Assembly (NCBI RefSeq): GCF_900106525.1
Contig: NZ_FNOG01000003.1
Location: 569,987 to 633,986, forward strand
DNA: 64,000 nt
Source: Lysobacter enzymogenes
GTDB lineage: Bacteria > Pseudomonadota > Gammaproteobacteria > Xanthomonadales > Xanthomonadaceae
Direction of reading: 5' to 3'
Part shown: piece after piece, positions 8,078 to 16,989 of the stretch
How positions within the stretch are numbered: position 1 is the first letter of the stretch
Layout of the letters: each line of letters begins with the position of its first letter
The notes under the pieces: generated by a model
Databases searched by the model: none
Told to the model about the DNA's origin: nothing
What the model saw: only the letters and a program-made list of their open reading frames with translations
Position numbers and translations under genes: made by a program

Positions 8078-9346
8078 GTGACCATGCAAACCAACGCCGG
8101 CTTGGCCGGCGTCGCCCGCCATCGCTGGTGGATCTGCGCGCTGCTGCTGGCGGCGACAACCATCAACTACATGGACCGGCAACTGATCGGCGTGCTCAAG
8201 CCGCTTCTGCAGCAGGAACTGGGCTGGAGCGAGACCGACTACGGCAACATCGTGCTCGCGTTCCAGGCGTCCTACGGCATCGGCCTGCTGCTGGCCGGAC
8301 GCGCGCTCGACCGCGTCGGCACCCGCCTGGGTTTTCCGATCGCGGTCGCGCTATGGAGCCTGGCGGCGATGAGCCACGCATTGGCGCGCGGCGTGCACGG
8401 CTTCGTGATCGCACGGTTCGGCCTGGGCCTGGGCGAGGCCGCGCATTTCCCGGCCGCGATCAAGACCGTCGCCGAATGGTTTCCCGACAGCGAGCGTGCG
8501 TTGGCCACCGGCATCTTCAACGCCGGCGCCACCCTCGGCGCGCTGGCCACGCCGTTAGTCGTGCCGTTGATCGTGGCCGGCTTCGGCTGGCAGGCCGCGT
8601 TCGTCGTGGTCGGCGGCCTGGGCTTCGTCTGGATCGCCTGCTGGGCCGGCACGCATCTGTGGTTGCGCGCGCGCCACGGCGTGGCCAGCCCGCTCGCGCC
8701 GGTCGAGGCGGCGCGCCAGCCCACGCGCTGGCGCGACCTGCTGCGCTATCGCGCGACCTGGGCGTTCGCGCTCGGCAAGTTCCTCACCGACCCGATCTGG
8801 TGGCTGTACCTGTTCTGGCTGCCGGACTTCTTCTCGCGCACCTTCCACATGGATCTCAAGGGCCTGTCGCTGCCGACCGCGGCGGTCTACGTCGCCGCCG
8901 GCGTGGGCAGCATCTTCGGCGGCGCGCTGTCCTCGGTCCTGATCAAGCGCGGTGCATCGATTGATCGAGGGCGCAAGGTCGCGATGCTGGTCTGCGCCCT
9001 GGCGGTCACGCCGGTCTGGCTCGCGCCGTGGGTGACCGACATCTGGGCCGCCGTGGCGCTGATCGGCCTCGCGGCCGCGGCGCATCAGGGCTGGTCGGCG
9101 AATCTGCTGACCCTGGTTTCGGACGCGTTCCCGCGCAGCACGGTCAGTTCGGTCGCCGGCCTGGGCGGGATGTTCGGAGCGGTCGGCGGGATGCTGATCG
9201 CCTGGACCGTGGCGCAGATCCTGCAGTTGAGCGGCAGCTATGTGTGGGTGTTCGCGATCGCCGGCGGCGCTTATCTGGTGGCATTGCTGGCGATCCATCT
9301 GCTGGTGCCGCGGCTGCAGCGGGTGGATCTGGCGGAAGCGGCCTGA
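8078..9346 (+). CDS. MFS hexuronate transporter (ExuT-like)
   Basis: The 422-residue inner-membrane protein has about 12 hydrophobic segments. Its N terminus reads TTINYMDRQLIGVLKP, typical of anion:cation symporters of the ExuT/GudP type, with an acidic-Arg loop between helices 2 and 3 (GRALDRVGTR) and GLGEAAHFPA near 125. It should import uronate or unsaturated mono- or oligo-uronides with protons. The GTG at 8078 is preferred because GGAGG ends six bases upstream. An ATG two codons later is possible. It follows kdgD by 37 bases and is probably co-transcribed. The exact substrate cannot be read from sequence. Confidence 0.85.
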   Translation: MTMQTNAGLAGVARHRWWICALLLAATTINYMDRQLIGVLKPLLQQELGWSETDYGNIVLAFQASYGIGLLLAGRALDRVGTRLGFPIAVALWSLAAMSHALARGVHGFVIARFGLGLGEAAHFPAAIKTVAEWFPDSERALATGIFNAGATLGALATPLVVPLIVAGFGWQAAFVVVGGLGFVWIACWAGTHLWLRARHGVASPLAPVEAARQPTRWRDLLRYRATWAFALGKFLTDPIWWLYLFWLPDFFSRTFHMDLKGLSLPTAAVYVAAGVGSIFGGALSSVLIKRGASIDRGRKVAMLVCALAVTPVWLAPWVTDIWAAVALIGLAAAAHQGWSANLLTLVSDAFPRSTVSSVAGLGGMFGAVGGMLIAWTVAQILQLSGSYVWVFAIAGGAYLVALLAIHLLVPRLQRVDLAEAA

Positions 9347-9393
9347 CGCAGCTCGACGCTCGCCGGTGCAAGGCCGCTCGCGCAACAGGGCGG

Positions 9394-9424
9394 TTCATAT
9401 ATGCGAATCAAATTTACATATTTG
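9394..9424 (+). promoter_or_regulatory. second candidate IclR operator upstream of the GH88/GH105 gene
   Basis: TTCATATATGCGAA (9394-9407) matches the 14-bp palindrome at the kdgD start in 12 positions. It is followed directly by a second inverted repeat, CAAAT-N6-ATTTG (9409-9424). The whole 31-base stretch is AT-rich in a region otherwise near 70 percent GC. It lies about 45 to 75 bases before the start codon, so it could overlap the promoter. A clear -35/-10 pair was not identified. Confidence 0.55.
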
Positions 9425-9467
9425 TTGTGCCTTTTGCGTGGACTGAAGGCAGCTTCCGGGAGAGGAA

Positions 9468-11534
9468 ATGGGCATGAAACTACTGGGTCGGATGGCGAGG
9501 GCGGCGTTGCTGTGCCTTGCGATGGCGGCGTCGCTGGCCGCGTCGGCGAAGGAGCCGCCGCCGCTGGCGGCCGCGCAGGTACGCGCCGCGCTGCTGCGCT
9601 CGGCCGACTGGCAACTGGCCAACCCGCGCCGCATCGAAACCACCGACTGGATCATCGCGCCGATGTACGACGGCCTGCTGCACGCGGCCTTCGCCACCGG
9701 CGAGCCGCGCTTTGCGCAGGCGGTGCTGGGCTTCGGCGAGCAGTCCGGCTGGTCGCCGCGCTGGCGCTACTACCACGCCGACGACCACGCGGTGGGTCAT
9801 GCCTGGCTCGACATCTACCAGCTGGACCCAACGCGCAAGGAGCGCCTGGCGCCGCTGCAGAAGGCATTCGATTACGTCCTGGCCCATCCGGTGACCGAGG
9901 CGCTGGATTTCCGCATCAAGTCGCCGAAGACGCCCGGGATCAGGTTCACCGACCGCTGGACCTGGTGCGACGCCCTGTACATGGGACCGCCGACCCTGGT
10001 GCGCCTGTACCGCGCCACCGGCGACAAGAAGTACCTGGACTTCCTCGACCGCGAGTTCCGCTACACCTACGAGCAGCTCTACGACCACGACGAGCACCTG
10101 TTCTGGCGCGACGGCACCTACATCGGCAAGACCGCGCCGAACGGGCGCAAGCAGTTCTGGAGCCGCGGCAACGGCTGGGTGTACGCCGGTCTGGCCCTGC
10201 TGCTGCAGGAACTGCCGGCCGATCATCCGACCCGGCCGTTCTACGTCAAGCTGTTTCTGGAGATGACCGACGCGGTCGTCGCCGCGCAGCAGCCCGACGG
10301 CCTGTGGCGGCCGAGCATGCTCGACGCCAAGCACATCCCCGGCGGCGAGCAGAGCGGCAGCGCGTTCTTCACCTACGGCCTGGCCTGGGGCATCAACCAC
10401 GGCCTGCTGTCGAAGAAGAAATACTGGCCGGCGGTCGAGCGCGGCTGGCGCGGGCAGATGAGCACGGTCAAGCCGGACGGCTTCGTCGGCTTCGTGCAGC
10501 CGGTGGGCGAGGCGCCCGACAAATTCAACGAGACCTCCACCCAACTGTACGGCACCGGCGCCTTCCTGCTGGCCGGCAGCGAAATCCTGCGCGCGCTCGG
10601 CGGTGCGACCCAAACCGCACCGGAGAAGATCCTCGCCGCCGCGCAGGCCGCCCTTGATGCCGACCGCACCCCGCGCGCCTACGCGCGTCTGGTGCCCGAG
10701 CGCAAGGACGACCTGGCCTGGGAAAACGACCGCGTCGCCTTCCGCATCTACGGCCCGGCGCTGCGCGCATCCATCGAGGACAGCGGCATCGACGCCTGGT
10801 TCAAGAAGGTCGATTACCCGGTGATCGACAAGTGGTATCGCGACGACATCCACAACAAGGTCAGCTACCACAAGGATCACGGCGAAGGCTACGACGCCTA
10901 CGGCGTGGGCGACACGCGCGGCGACGGCGGCCTGGGGCTGTGGCGCGACGGCAAGCTGGTCGCCGCCGACACCTACCGGCACGCCGACGTGATGTGGACC
11001 GCGCCCGACGTGGCCGAGTTCGTGGTCACCTACGACTACCCCGAAATCGACGGACGCAAGATTCGCGAAAAGCGCATCGTGCGCCTGAAGCTGGGCGAGC
11101 AACTCAACGAGGTCGACGCGAACTTCACCGTCGACGGCAAGCCGCTCGCCGGGCTGGAGGTCGCGGTCGGCGTGGCCACGCAGAAACCCGGCGCCACGCT
11201 CACCTTGCGGCCGGAGGGCGGCTGGATGAGCGTGTGGGAAACCATCGACGGCCAGGGCGTCGGCACCGGCGCCACCTTCCTGGCGGGCGAACTGCGCGAG
11301 ATGAAGCGCGCCACGCTGCCCTCCACCGGCCACGACGGCAAGGCCAAGGGCGTCGAACACGCGCTGGCCATCCTGCGCACCGACGCCGACGGGCGGGTGA
11401 ACTATCGGGCCGGTTTCGGCTGGACCGGCGCCGGCAAGATCGCCGACCGCGCCGCATGGGAAGCCTACCTGGCCGATCCCGCGCGCGCGTCGGTGAAGAC
11501 GTCGATGGTGAAGCGACGGGCGGGGGAGGAATGA
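9468..11534 (+). CDS. GH88/GH105-type unsaturated uronyl hydrolase fused to DUF4861
   Basis: The 688-residue protein has a signal peptide (about 1-27, ending ASA) and is probably periplasmic. Residues 35-385 form an alpha/alpha-barrel of the GH88/GH105 kind. Acidic candidates are at HADDHAVGHAW (D105/D106) and TWCDALYM (D168), and there is a SRGNGWVYAG motif near 235. These enzymes hydrate the C4-C5 double bond of unsaturated uronic acids left by lyases and release the uronate. Residues about 400-675 resemble DUF4861, often linked to polysaccharide-degradation loci. A second ATG at 9474 has better spacing to the GAGAGG site. The stop overlaps the next start (ATGA). Family membership is clearer than the exact glycosidic preference. 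Confidence 0.8.
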   Translation: MGMKLLGRMARAALLCLAMAASLAASAKEPPPLAAAQVRAALLRSADWQLANPRRIETTDWIIAPMYDGLLHAAFATGEPRFAQAVLGFGEQSGWSPRWRYYHADDHAVGHAWLDIYQLDPTRKERLAPLQKAFDYVLAHPVTEALDFRIKSPKTPGIRFTDRWTWCDALYMGPPTLVRLYRATGDKKYLDFLDREFRYTYEQLYDHDEHLFWRDGTYIGKTAPNGRKQFWSRGNGWVYAGLALLLQELPADHPTRPFYVKLFLEMTDAVVAAQQPDGLWRPSMLDAKHIPGGEQSGSAFFTYGLAWGINHGLLSKKKYWPAVERGWRGQMSTVKPDGFVGFVQPVGEAPDKFNETSTQLYGTGAFLLAGSEILRALGGATQTAPEKILAAAQAALDADRTPRAYARLVPERKDDLAWENDRVAFRIYGPALRASIEDSGIDAWFKKVDYPVIDKWYRDDIHNKVSYHKDHGEGYDAYGVGDTRGDGGLGLWRDGKLVAADTYRHADVMWTAPDVAEFVVTYDYPEIDGRKIREKRIVRLKLGEQLNEVDANFTVDGKPLAGLEVAVGVATQKPGATLTLRPEGGWMSVWETIDGQGVGTGATFLAGELREMKRATLPSTGHDGKAKGVEHALAILRTDADGRVNYRAGFGWTGAGKIADRAAWEAYLADPARASVKTSMVKRRAGEE

Positions 11535-13612
11535 TGACCTTCGCGCTGCGCGACGCCTGGTCGTTCGTGCTTGCCATCGCGGCGGCCTGCGCATTGGCCG
11601 CGACGGACGCGCGCGCCGCCGACAAGGCCGGGCCGGCCGATGCCTTCGCCTTGCTCGACTTGAACCGGCCCGGTCTGGCGCAGGTCAAGCGCGAGGTCGA
11701 GGCGCGCGACTACGATGCGGCCGCGGCGGCGTTGCTGGAGTACTTCCGCCAACGGCGCGCGGGAAAACTGCCCGATTACGGCAACGAGGAATTCCCCGTC
11801 GATGCGGCGCGGAAGCCCGACCCGGCGACCGTGGAGGCCGCGGACAATGCCCTGTTGCATCGCTTCAAGCCGCACAAGGGCTACGGCTTCTTCGATTACG
11901 GCGCGGACATCGACTGGCAGCACTGGCCGGTCAAGGACAACGAAGTCCGCTGGCAACTGCATCGCGTGAAGTGGTGGGACGCGATGGCGCGGGTTTATCG
12001 CGACACCCGCGACGAGCGCTACGCCCGGGAATGGATGGCGCAGTTCTCGGACTGGGGGCGCAAGAACCCGCCCGACGGGCCCACCCGCTCGTATGCGTGG
12101 CGGCCGCTGGAGGTTTCCGACCGGGTGATGAGCCTGACGACGACGTTCCACTCGTTCGTTGGCTCGCCCAGCATGACTCCGGCTTTCCTGCTCGAGTTCC
12201 TCGCGGGCTATCACCGACAGGCCGACTATCTGCCCGGGCACTACGCCAAGGAAGGCAACCATCGCCTGTTCGAGGCCCAGCGCCTGCTCCTGGCCGGCGC
12301 GTTCTTTCCCGAATTCAGGCGCGCCGGCGCCTGGCGCAGCAGCGGCATCGAGATGCTCAACGGGGAAATCGGCAAGCAGGTGTACGCCGATGGCATCCAG
12401 TACGAACTGTCGCCGGCGTATCACCTCGCCAGCATCGACATATTCCTCAAGGCCTACGCCACCGCCAGGAAGGCCGGCCTGGAAAGCGAATTCCCGGCCA
12501 GCTACCGGCGGACCGTGGCGAACATGACGCACGCGTATTTCGACTTTTCCTTCCCGGACTACAACGCACCGATGTTCGGCGACGCCTGGCTTGGCGAAAA
12601 ATCGGCGTATCTCAAGCGTTTCCAGGGCTGGCTGGCGGCGTTCCCCGACGATCCCGCGATCCGCTATTTCGCCAGCGACAGAATGGAAGGAAGCCCTCCC
12701 GCGCATCTGTCGAAAGGCCTGACCGTCGGCGGCTTCTACACGTTCCGCAGCGGCTGGACGCCGGATTCGACCGTGCTGATCCTCAAGGCCAGCCCGCCGG
12801 GCAAGTTCCATGCGCAGCCGGACAACGGCACGTTCGAGCTGTGGGTGGACGGGCGCAACTTCATGCCCGACTCCGGGGTGTACGTCTACAGCGGCGACGC
12901 GGAAGTCATGAGGCTGCGCAACTGGTACCGCCAGACCCGCGTGCACAACACGCTGACGCTGGACGATGCGGACATGCAGATCACCAAGGCCGCGCTGGCC
13001 CGGTGGCAGCCGGACGGCGACGTGCAGGTGCTCGCTTACGCCAATCCGAGCTATCCGGGGCTGGACCACCAGCGCACGGTGCTGTTCGTCGACCAGACAT
13101 ATTTCGTGATCGTCGATCGCGCCGTCGGCACGGCCACCGGCAAGCTGGGCACGCATTTCGTGCTGCGCGAAGACAGCAATCCCGCGTTCGACGAACGCGG
13201 CAACCGCGTGCGCACCCGCTATGCCGATGGCAACAACCTGCTGGTGCAGAACCTCGACGACGACGCGACTGTCCTGCGCGAAGAGCAGGGCAAGGTTTCC
13301 TACCTCTACCGCAAGGAGACGGCGCGCCCGGCCTTCGTCTTCGAGAAGCCGAAGACCGACGCCGCACCGCGCACCTTCGTCAGTGTGCTGTTCCCGTACC
13401 GCGGCGCCACGCCGCCTTCGATCCGCGTGAAGCGCAACGCCGGCAACGACTTCGAGCGCGGCCGGCTGGATCTGACCCTGGTCGTCGACGGCAAGGAAAA
13501 GCGCCTGCGGGTTTTGACCCGGCAAGACGACAAGGACGTACGCGCGGCAGGCGCCGGACCCGGCGCCGGCGCGACGGTCGAACCGGCGACCGCCGCGGGG
13601 AGGCGGCAATGA
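11531..13612 (+). CDS. heparinase II/III-family lyase (PL12-like heparan-sulfate lyase)
   Basis: The 693-residue protein has a signal peptide (1-29, ARA cut) and should act in the periplasm, cleaving GAG chains by beta-elimination. It has a helical N-terminal toroid domain (about 35-390) and a beta-sandwich C-terminal domain (about 395-675). Asn243 in EGNHRLFEAQ, Tyr297 in YELSPAYH and His427 in FHAQPDNG fall three residues from Asn240, Tyr294 and His424, the catalytic residues I recall for Pedobacter heparinase III. NWYRQTRVHNTL near 465-475 is another family motif. The gene overlaps the upstream hydrolase by four bases, and a second ATG at 11534 is better spaced. PL12 fits best, but a different GAG or uronan target cannot be excluded. 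Confidence 0.83.
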   Translation: MMTFALRDAWSFVLAIAAACALAATDARAADKAGPADAFALLDLNRPGLAQVKREVEARDYDAAAAALLEYFRQRRAGKLPDYGNEEFPVDAARKPDPATVEAADNALLHRFKPHKGYGFFDYGADIDWQHWPVKDNEVRWQLHRVKWWDAMARVYRDTRDERYAREWMAQFSDWGRKNPPDGPTRSYAWRPLEVSDRVMSLTTTFHSFVGSPSMTPAFLLEFLAGYHRQADYLPGHYAKEGNHRLFEAQRLLLAGAFFPEFRRAGAWRSSGIEMLNGEIGKQVYADGIQYELSPAYHLASIDIFLKAYATARKAGLESEFPASYRRTVANMTHAYFDFSFPDYNAPMFGDAWLGEKSAYLKRFQGWLAAFPDDPAIRYFASDRMEGSPPAHLSKGLTVGGFYTFRSGWTPDSTVLILKASPPGKFHAQPDNGTFELWVDGRNFMPDSGVYVYSGDAEVMRLRNWYRQTRVHNTLTLDDADMQITKAALARWQPDGDVQVLAYANPSYPGLDHQRTVLFVDQTYFVIVDRAVGTATGKLGTHFVLREDSNPAFDERGNRVRTRYADGNNLLVQNLDDDATVLREEQGKVSYLYRKETARPAFVFEKPKTDAAPRTFVSVLFPYRGATPPSIRVKRNAGNDFERGRLDLTLVVDGKEKRLRVLTRQDDKDVRAAGAGPGAGATVEPATAAGRRQ

Positions 13613-13727
13613 GCCGGCACCGCGGCTGCGGCGTTCCTGGGAATGCGCAGTTCCGCAACACCCGCGTCGGCCTGCGCGATTGGGCGCCCAGGCCGAGGCA
13701 GTCGAACGAGCCTTGGGGAGAAGGAAA

Positions 13728-16700
13728 GTGAATAGATCGCATCAATACCGCGTGAGGCAATCGCTGCTGCGGCTGACGGCGCTGGCCGCCGGCATCGGCA
13801 TCGGACTGGTCGGCCAGGCCCAGGCGCAGACCGCGCCCGCGGCAGGCGAGTCCGCTGCGTCGTCCCAGGCCGAGGCGAAGACCCTCGACCGCGTCGCGGT
13901 CACCGGCTCCAAGATCAAGGGCGTGGACATGGAAAGCGCGGTGCCGCTGACCTCGGTTACGCGCGCCGAGATCGAGCGCATGGGCGTGACCTCGGTGGAC
14001 GACGTTCTCAGGATGCTGGCCGTGTCGGGAGAGGGCATGGGCCGCATGTCCAACAACAACCAGAACTCCTACGCCAACCTGCGCAATATCGGTTCGAACC
14101 GCACGCTGGTGCTGGTCAACGGCCATCGCTGGGTCGGCGGCTCCGACAACGGAGGCGTCGTCAATCTGAACTCGATCCCGCTGGGGGCGATCGAGCGCGT
14201 GGACGTGCTGAAGGACGGCGGTTCGGTGTTGTACGGCGCCGATGCGATGGTCGGCCTGGTCAACATCATCCTGAAGGAAGACTACGACGGCATCGAGGGC
14301 AGCGTCCGTTACGGCACCTACGGCAAGGGCGGCGCGGAGCGCAGCCTGCAGTTGGCCGGCGGTTACTCGGGCGACCGATTCTCCGCCATGCTGGGTGTGC
14401 AATTCGCCGAGGGCGAAGGCATCAGCAATACCGAGTACGAGATCACCAGCGAGCCGCCGCCATTCGGCGCGCCGCACTCGCTGCTGTGGAGCAACTCCAC
14501 GCCCGCCGGCCGGTTCCTGCTCTGCAGGACGGGAACGGCGCTCGCCGGCGGCATTTGCCCCACCGGTTCGCAACAGGATCCGTCGGGCAGCCGCGGCAGG
14601 TTCTTCACTTACGACGAAGGCAAGACCGGCAGGGACTGGCGTCCCTATGACAGCAACACCGATCCGTTCAACGACCGCGGCTATCGCGACCTGATCGTCG
14701 GATACAAGCGGCACTCGGCAGTGGGTTCGATGAAGTTCGACATCGGCGAACGCATGCAGTTCAAGGTGTTCGCGGAGTACATGGAAGAAAGCATGAAACG
14801 GCCGCTGCCGCCGGCTGCGATCGATGTGGGCACGACCGCCAATGCGTTCGTGATTCCCGCAAACAGCTTTTACAACCCGTTCGGCCAGCCCATCGCGCGC
14901 GCCCAGCGTTCGCTGGCGGAAGCCGGCGGGCGGCAGTTCGCAAGCCGGGTGCTGACCCGCGTCATCTCGCCGTCGCTGACCGGCAATTTCGAACTGCTCG
15001 ACCGTAACTTCGACTGGGAGGTCGGCTTCATGACCGGCACCACCTCCCAGCATGCCGACGCCCTGTACGAGATCAGCGCCGGCAGACTGCGCAACGCCCT
15101 GGGTCCGTCCTACAAGGACGCCAGCGGCCGGATCGTTTGCGGGACGCCGGCCACGCCGGGCGCCCCGGCCCGACCGGGCCGGCCGGCCGTGCCGGCAGCG
15201 CCGGCCACGGTGATCCCGGATTGCGTACCGCTGAACCTGCTGGGCGCTGGCGCGGTCACGCCCGAAATGCTCAATTACCTTCAAGTTCCCGGTGCGGATG
15301 CGGGCTTCGCCAATCATTTCCGCGACAACGATTACTTCGTCCAGATCAGCACACCGAACTTGTTCGGCTTGCCGGCCGGCGATGTAGGCATGGCGGGCGG
15401 ATTCGAGCGCCATACCGTCAGCGCCCGTTTCACCCCGGGCGAAGCGCTGCGCCTGGGCGACGTGGTGGGGAGCGCCTCCCGCCAGGCCTCGGGCGGCGGT
15501 TACGGGACCAAGGAGATCTTCGCCGAGTTCTACGTGCCGGTGCTGAAAGACCTGCCGCTGGTCAAGCAGCTCGACTTCAGCATCGCCGGCCGCTATTCGA
15601 AGTTCGACAACGGAGTGAACACGTTCAACAAGAAGCTGGGCGTGAAGTGGAAGGTCTCCGATGATCTTGCGCTGCGCGGCAGCTACAGCACCGGCTTCCG
15701 TTATGACCTGAACGGCCTCAATCAGAACGACATGGTCAGCGCCATCGCGCTGGGCGGATCGACGTTCGATCCTTGCTCGTTCACCACCAATTCGAGCAAC
15801 GCGGTCACCGCCAATCGCTACGCGCAGCTGTCGCCCGAATTGCAGGCGAAATGCCGCAGCTTCGGGGTTCCGGCGGGCGGTTACGACAGCCGGTTCGCGC
15901 CCAGCGTGACCTCGCAGAGAAACGCCAACAGGGAACTGAAGCCCGAGCGCGACGTGTTCCGAACCCTGGGCGTGCTCTACAGCCCCCATTTCATCGAAGG
16001 GCTGGATCTGTCGGTGGATTACTGGGACGTGCGTTTCCGCGACAGCATCGTCAGGCCCGATGTGCAGGACATGCTGGACAATTGCCTGGCCTACTACGGC
16101 GATGCGCAGCGGTGCCCGGAAACCTGGGTGTTGCGCGATGCGCAGGGCGCCGTGACCTACGTGCGCAACGCCGCCCTCAACAGCGGCGCCGGGGAGCGCT
16201 ATACCGGTTACGACTTCCGTGCGGCCTATCGCTTGAACACCGAGTCCTGGGGCAATTTCCGGGTCGAGTGGAGCAACACCTATCTCGCGCTCTTCCAACA
16301 AAGCGCCTTCCCGCCGTTCCAGAGCCTGGCCGGAACCTACAGCGCCAACTCCGCGCCGACGCGGCCGAACTGGCGCCTGCGCTCGAACCTGTCGGTGGGC
16401 TGGAGCCTGGGCAACTGGGGCGTGCAGTGGACCACGCGCTACTACTCCAGCCTCAAGGAGCAATGCCGCTTCGTGGGCACCATCGCGGTGGAGATGTGCA
16501 ATGACCTGGGCGAGCCGACCTTCGCGGATCCGAACGGCAACGTCGCCAACAACACGTACCTGCCGTTCCTGCGTGGCGGCAGCGCCAACCGCCTTGGCGC
16601 GTATGCCATCCACGACATCAACGTCTCCTACAAGACGCCTTGGCTGAACGATGGACGCATCTCGGGCGGCGTACGCAACGCGTTCAACAAGCAGCCTTCG

Positions 16701-16802
16701 GTATCGATGACCCCGGGCCTGTCAGGCAGCGGCATCGGCTACAGCCCCGCCTTCGGCGTGCCGGACCGCTACTACTACGTGGAATACAAACAGAAGTTCT
16801 GA
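13728..16802 (+). CDS. TonB-dependent outer-membrane receptor
   Basis: The 1024-residue protein starts at a GTG with a strong GGGGAGAAGGAAA site. The signal peptide (about 1-30, QAQA cut) is followed by a short Ala/Gln linker. The plug domain (about 50-165) has RVAVTGSKIKG and EIERMGVTSVDDVLRML, and the beta-barrel ends in an aromatic residue (YKQKF). It should import oligosaccharides across the outer membrane with TonB energy. No SusD partner is present, as is usual in gammaproteobacteria. It sits between the heparinase II/III-like lyase and the sulfatase. A Pro/Ala/Gly-rich insertion near residues 480-500 is probably a surface loop. Confidence 0.93.
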   Translation: MNRSHQYRVRQSLLRLTALAAGIGIGLVGQAQAQTAPAAGESAASSQAEAKTLDRVAVTGSKIKGVDMESAVPLTSVTRAEIERMGVTSVDDVLRMLAVSGEGMGRMSNNNQNSYANLRNIGSNRTLVLVNGHRWVGGSDNGGVVNLNSIPLGAIERVDVLKDGGSVLYGADAMVGLVNIILKEDYDGIEGSVRYGTYGKGGAERSLQLAGGYSGDRFSAMLGVQFAEGEGISNTEYEITSEPPPFGAPHSLLWSNSTPAGRFLLCRTGTALAGGICPTGSQQDPSGSRGRFFTYDEGKTGRDWRPYDSNTDPFNDRGYRDLIVGYKRHSAVGSMKFDIGERMQFKVFAEYMEESMKRPLPPAAIDVGTTANAFVIPANSFYNPFGQPIARAQRSLAEAGGRQFASRVLTRVISPSLTGNFELLDRNFDWEVGFMTGTTSQHADALYEISAGRLRNALGPSYKDASGRIVCGTPATPGAPARPGRPAVPAAPATVIPDCVPLNLLGAGAVTPEMLNYLQVPGADAGFANHFRDNDYFVQISTPNLFGLPAGDVGMAGGFERHTVSARFTPGEALRLGDVVGSASRQASGGGYGTKEIFAEFYVPVLKDLPLVKQLDFSIAGRYSKFDNGVNTFNKKLGVKWKVSDDLALRGSYSTGFRYDLNGLNQNDMVSAIALGGSTFDPCSFTTNSSNAVTANRYAQLSPELQAKCRSFGVPAGGYDSRFAPSVTSQRNANRELKPERDVFRTLGVLYSPHFIEGLDLSVDYWDVRFRDSIVRPDVQDMLDNCLAYYGDAQRCPETWVLRDAQGAVTYVRNAALNSGAGERYTGYDFRAAYRLNTESWGNFRVEWSNTYLALFQQSAFPPFQSLAGTYSANSAPTRPNWRLRSNLSVGWSLGNWGVQWTTRYYSSLKEQCRFVGTIAVEMCNDLGEPTFADPNGNVANNTYLPFLRGGSANRLGAYAIHDINVSYKTPWLNDGRISGGVRNAFNKQPSVSMTPGLSGSGIGYSPAFGVPDRYYYVEYKQKF

Positions 16803-16989
16803 GCCCGTGTATCCGGTTTCGAAGCCCAACGCCGAGCGGATGCGCGATTCGCGTATTCGGCCGGGAACAAGGTTTCTTTTCCGGGGCGGAGAGTCGATGT
16901 AACCCCGTGGCCCCAAGTCGGCATTGCGCGCGGCGGCGGGCGAATCGCGCGGATGCGGTATCGGTCAGATCGTTGAGGAGGCAGGGCAA

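Noticed and set aside
10832-11530. An N-terminal extension of the heparinase II/III-like lyase in its frame
   Set aside because: It would overlap the GH88/GH105-DUF4861 gene fully and is Arg/Gly-rich. The signal peptide and GGAGG site at 11531-11534 define the start.
13380-16613. A 1077-codon open frame on the minus strand across the TonB-receptor gene
   Set aside because: It is antisense to a clear TonB-dependent receptor with signal peptide and plug motifs. Long antisense frames are expected at this GC3, and the product is low-complexity His/Arg/Gly-rich.
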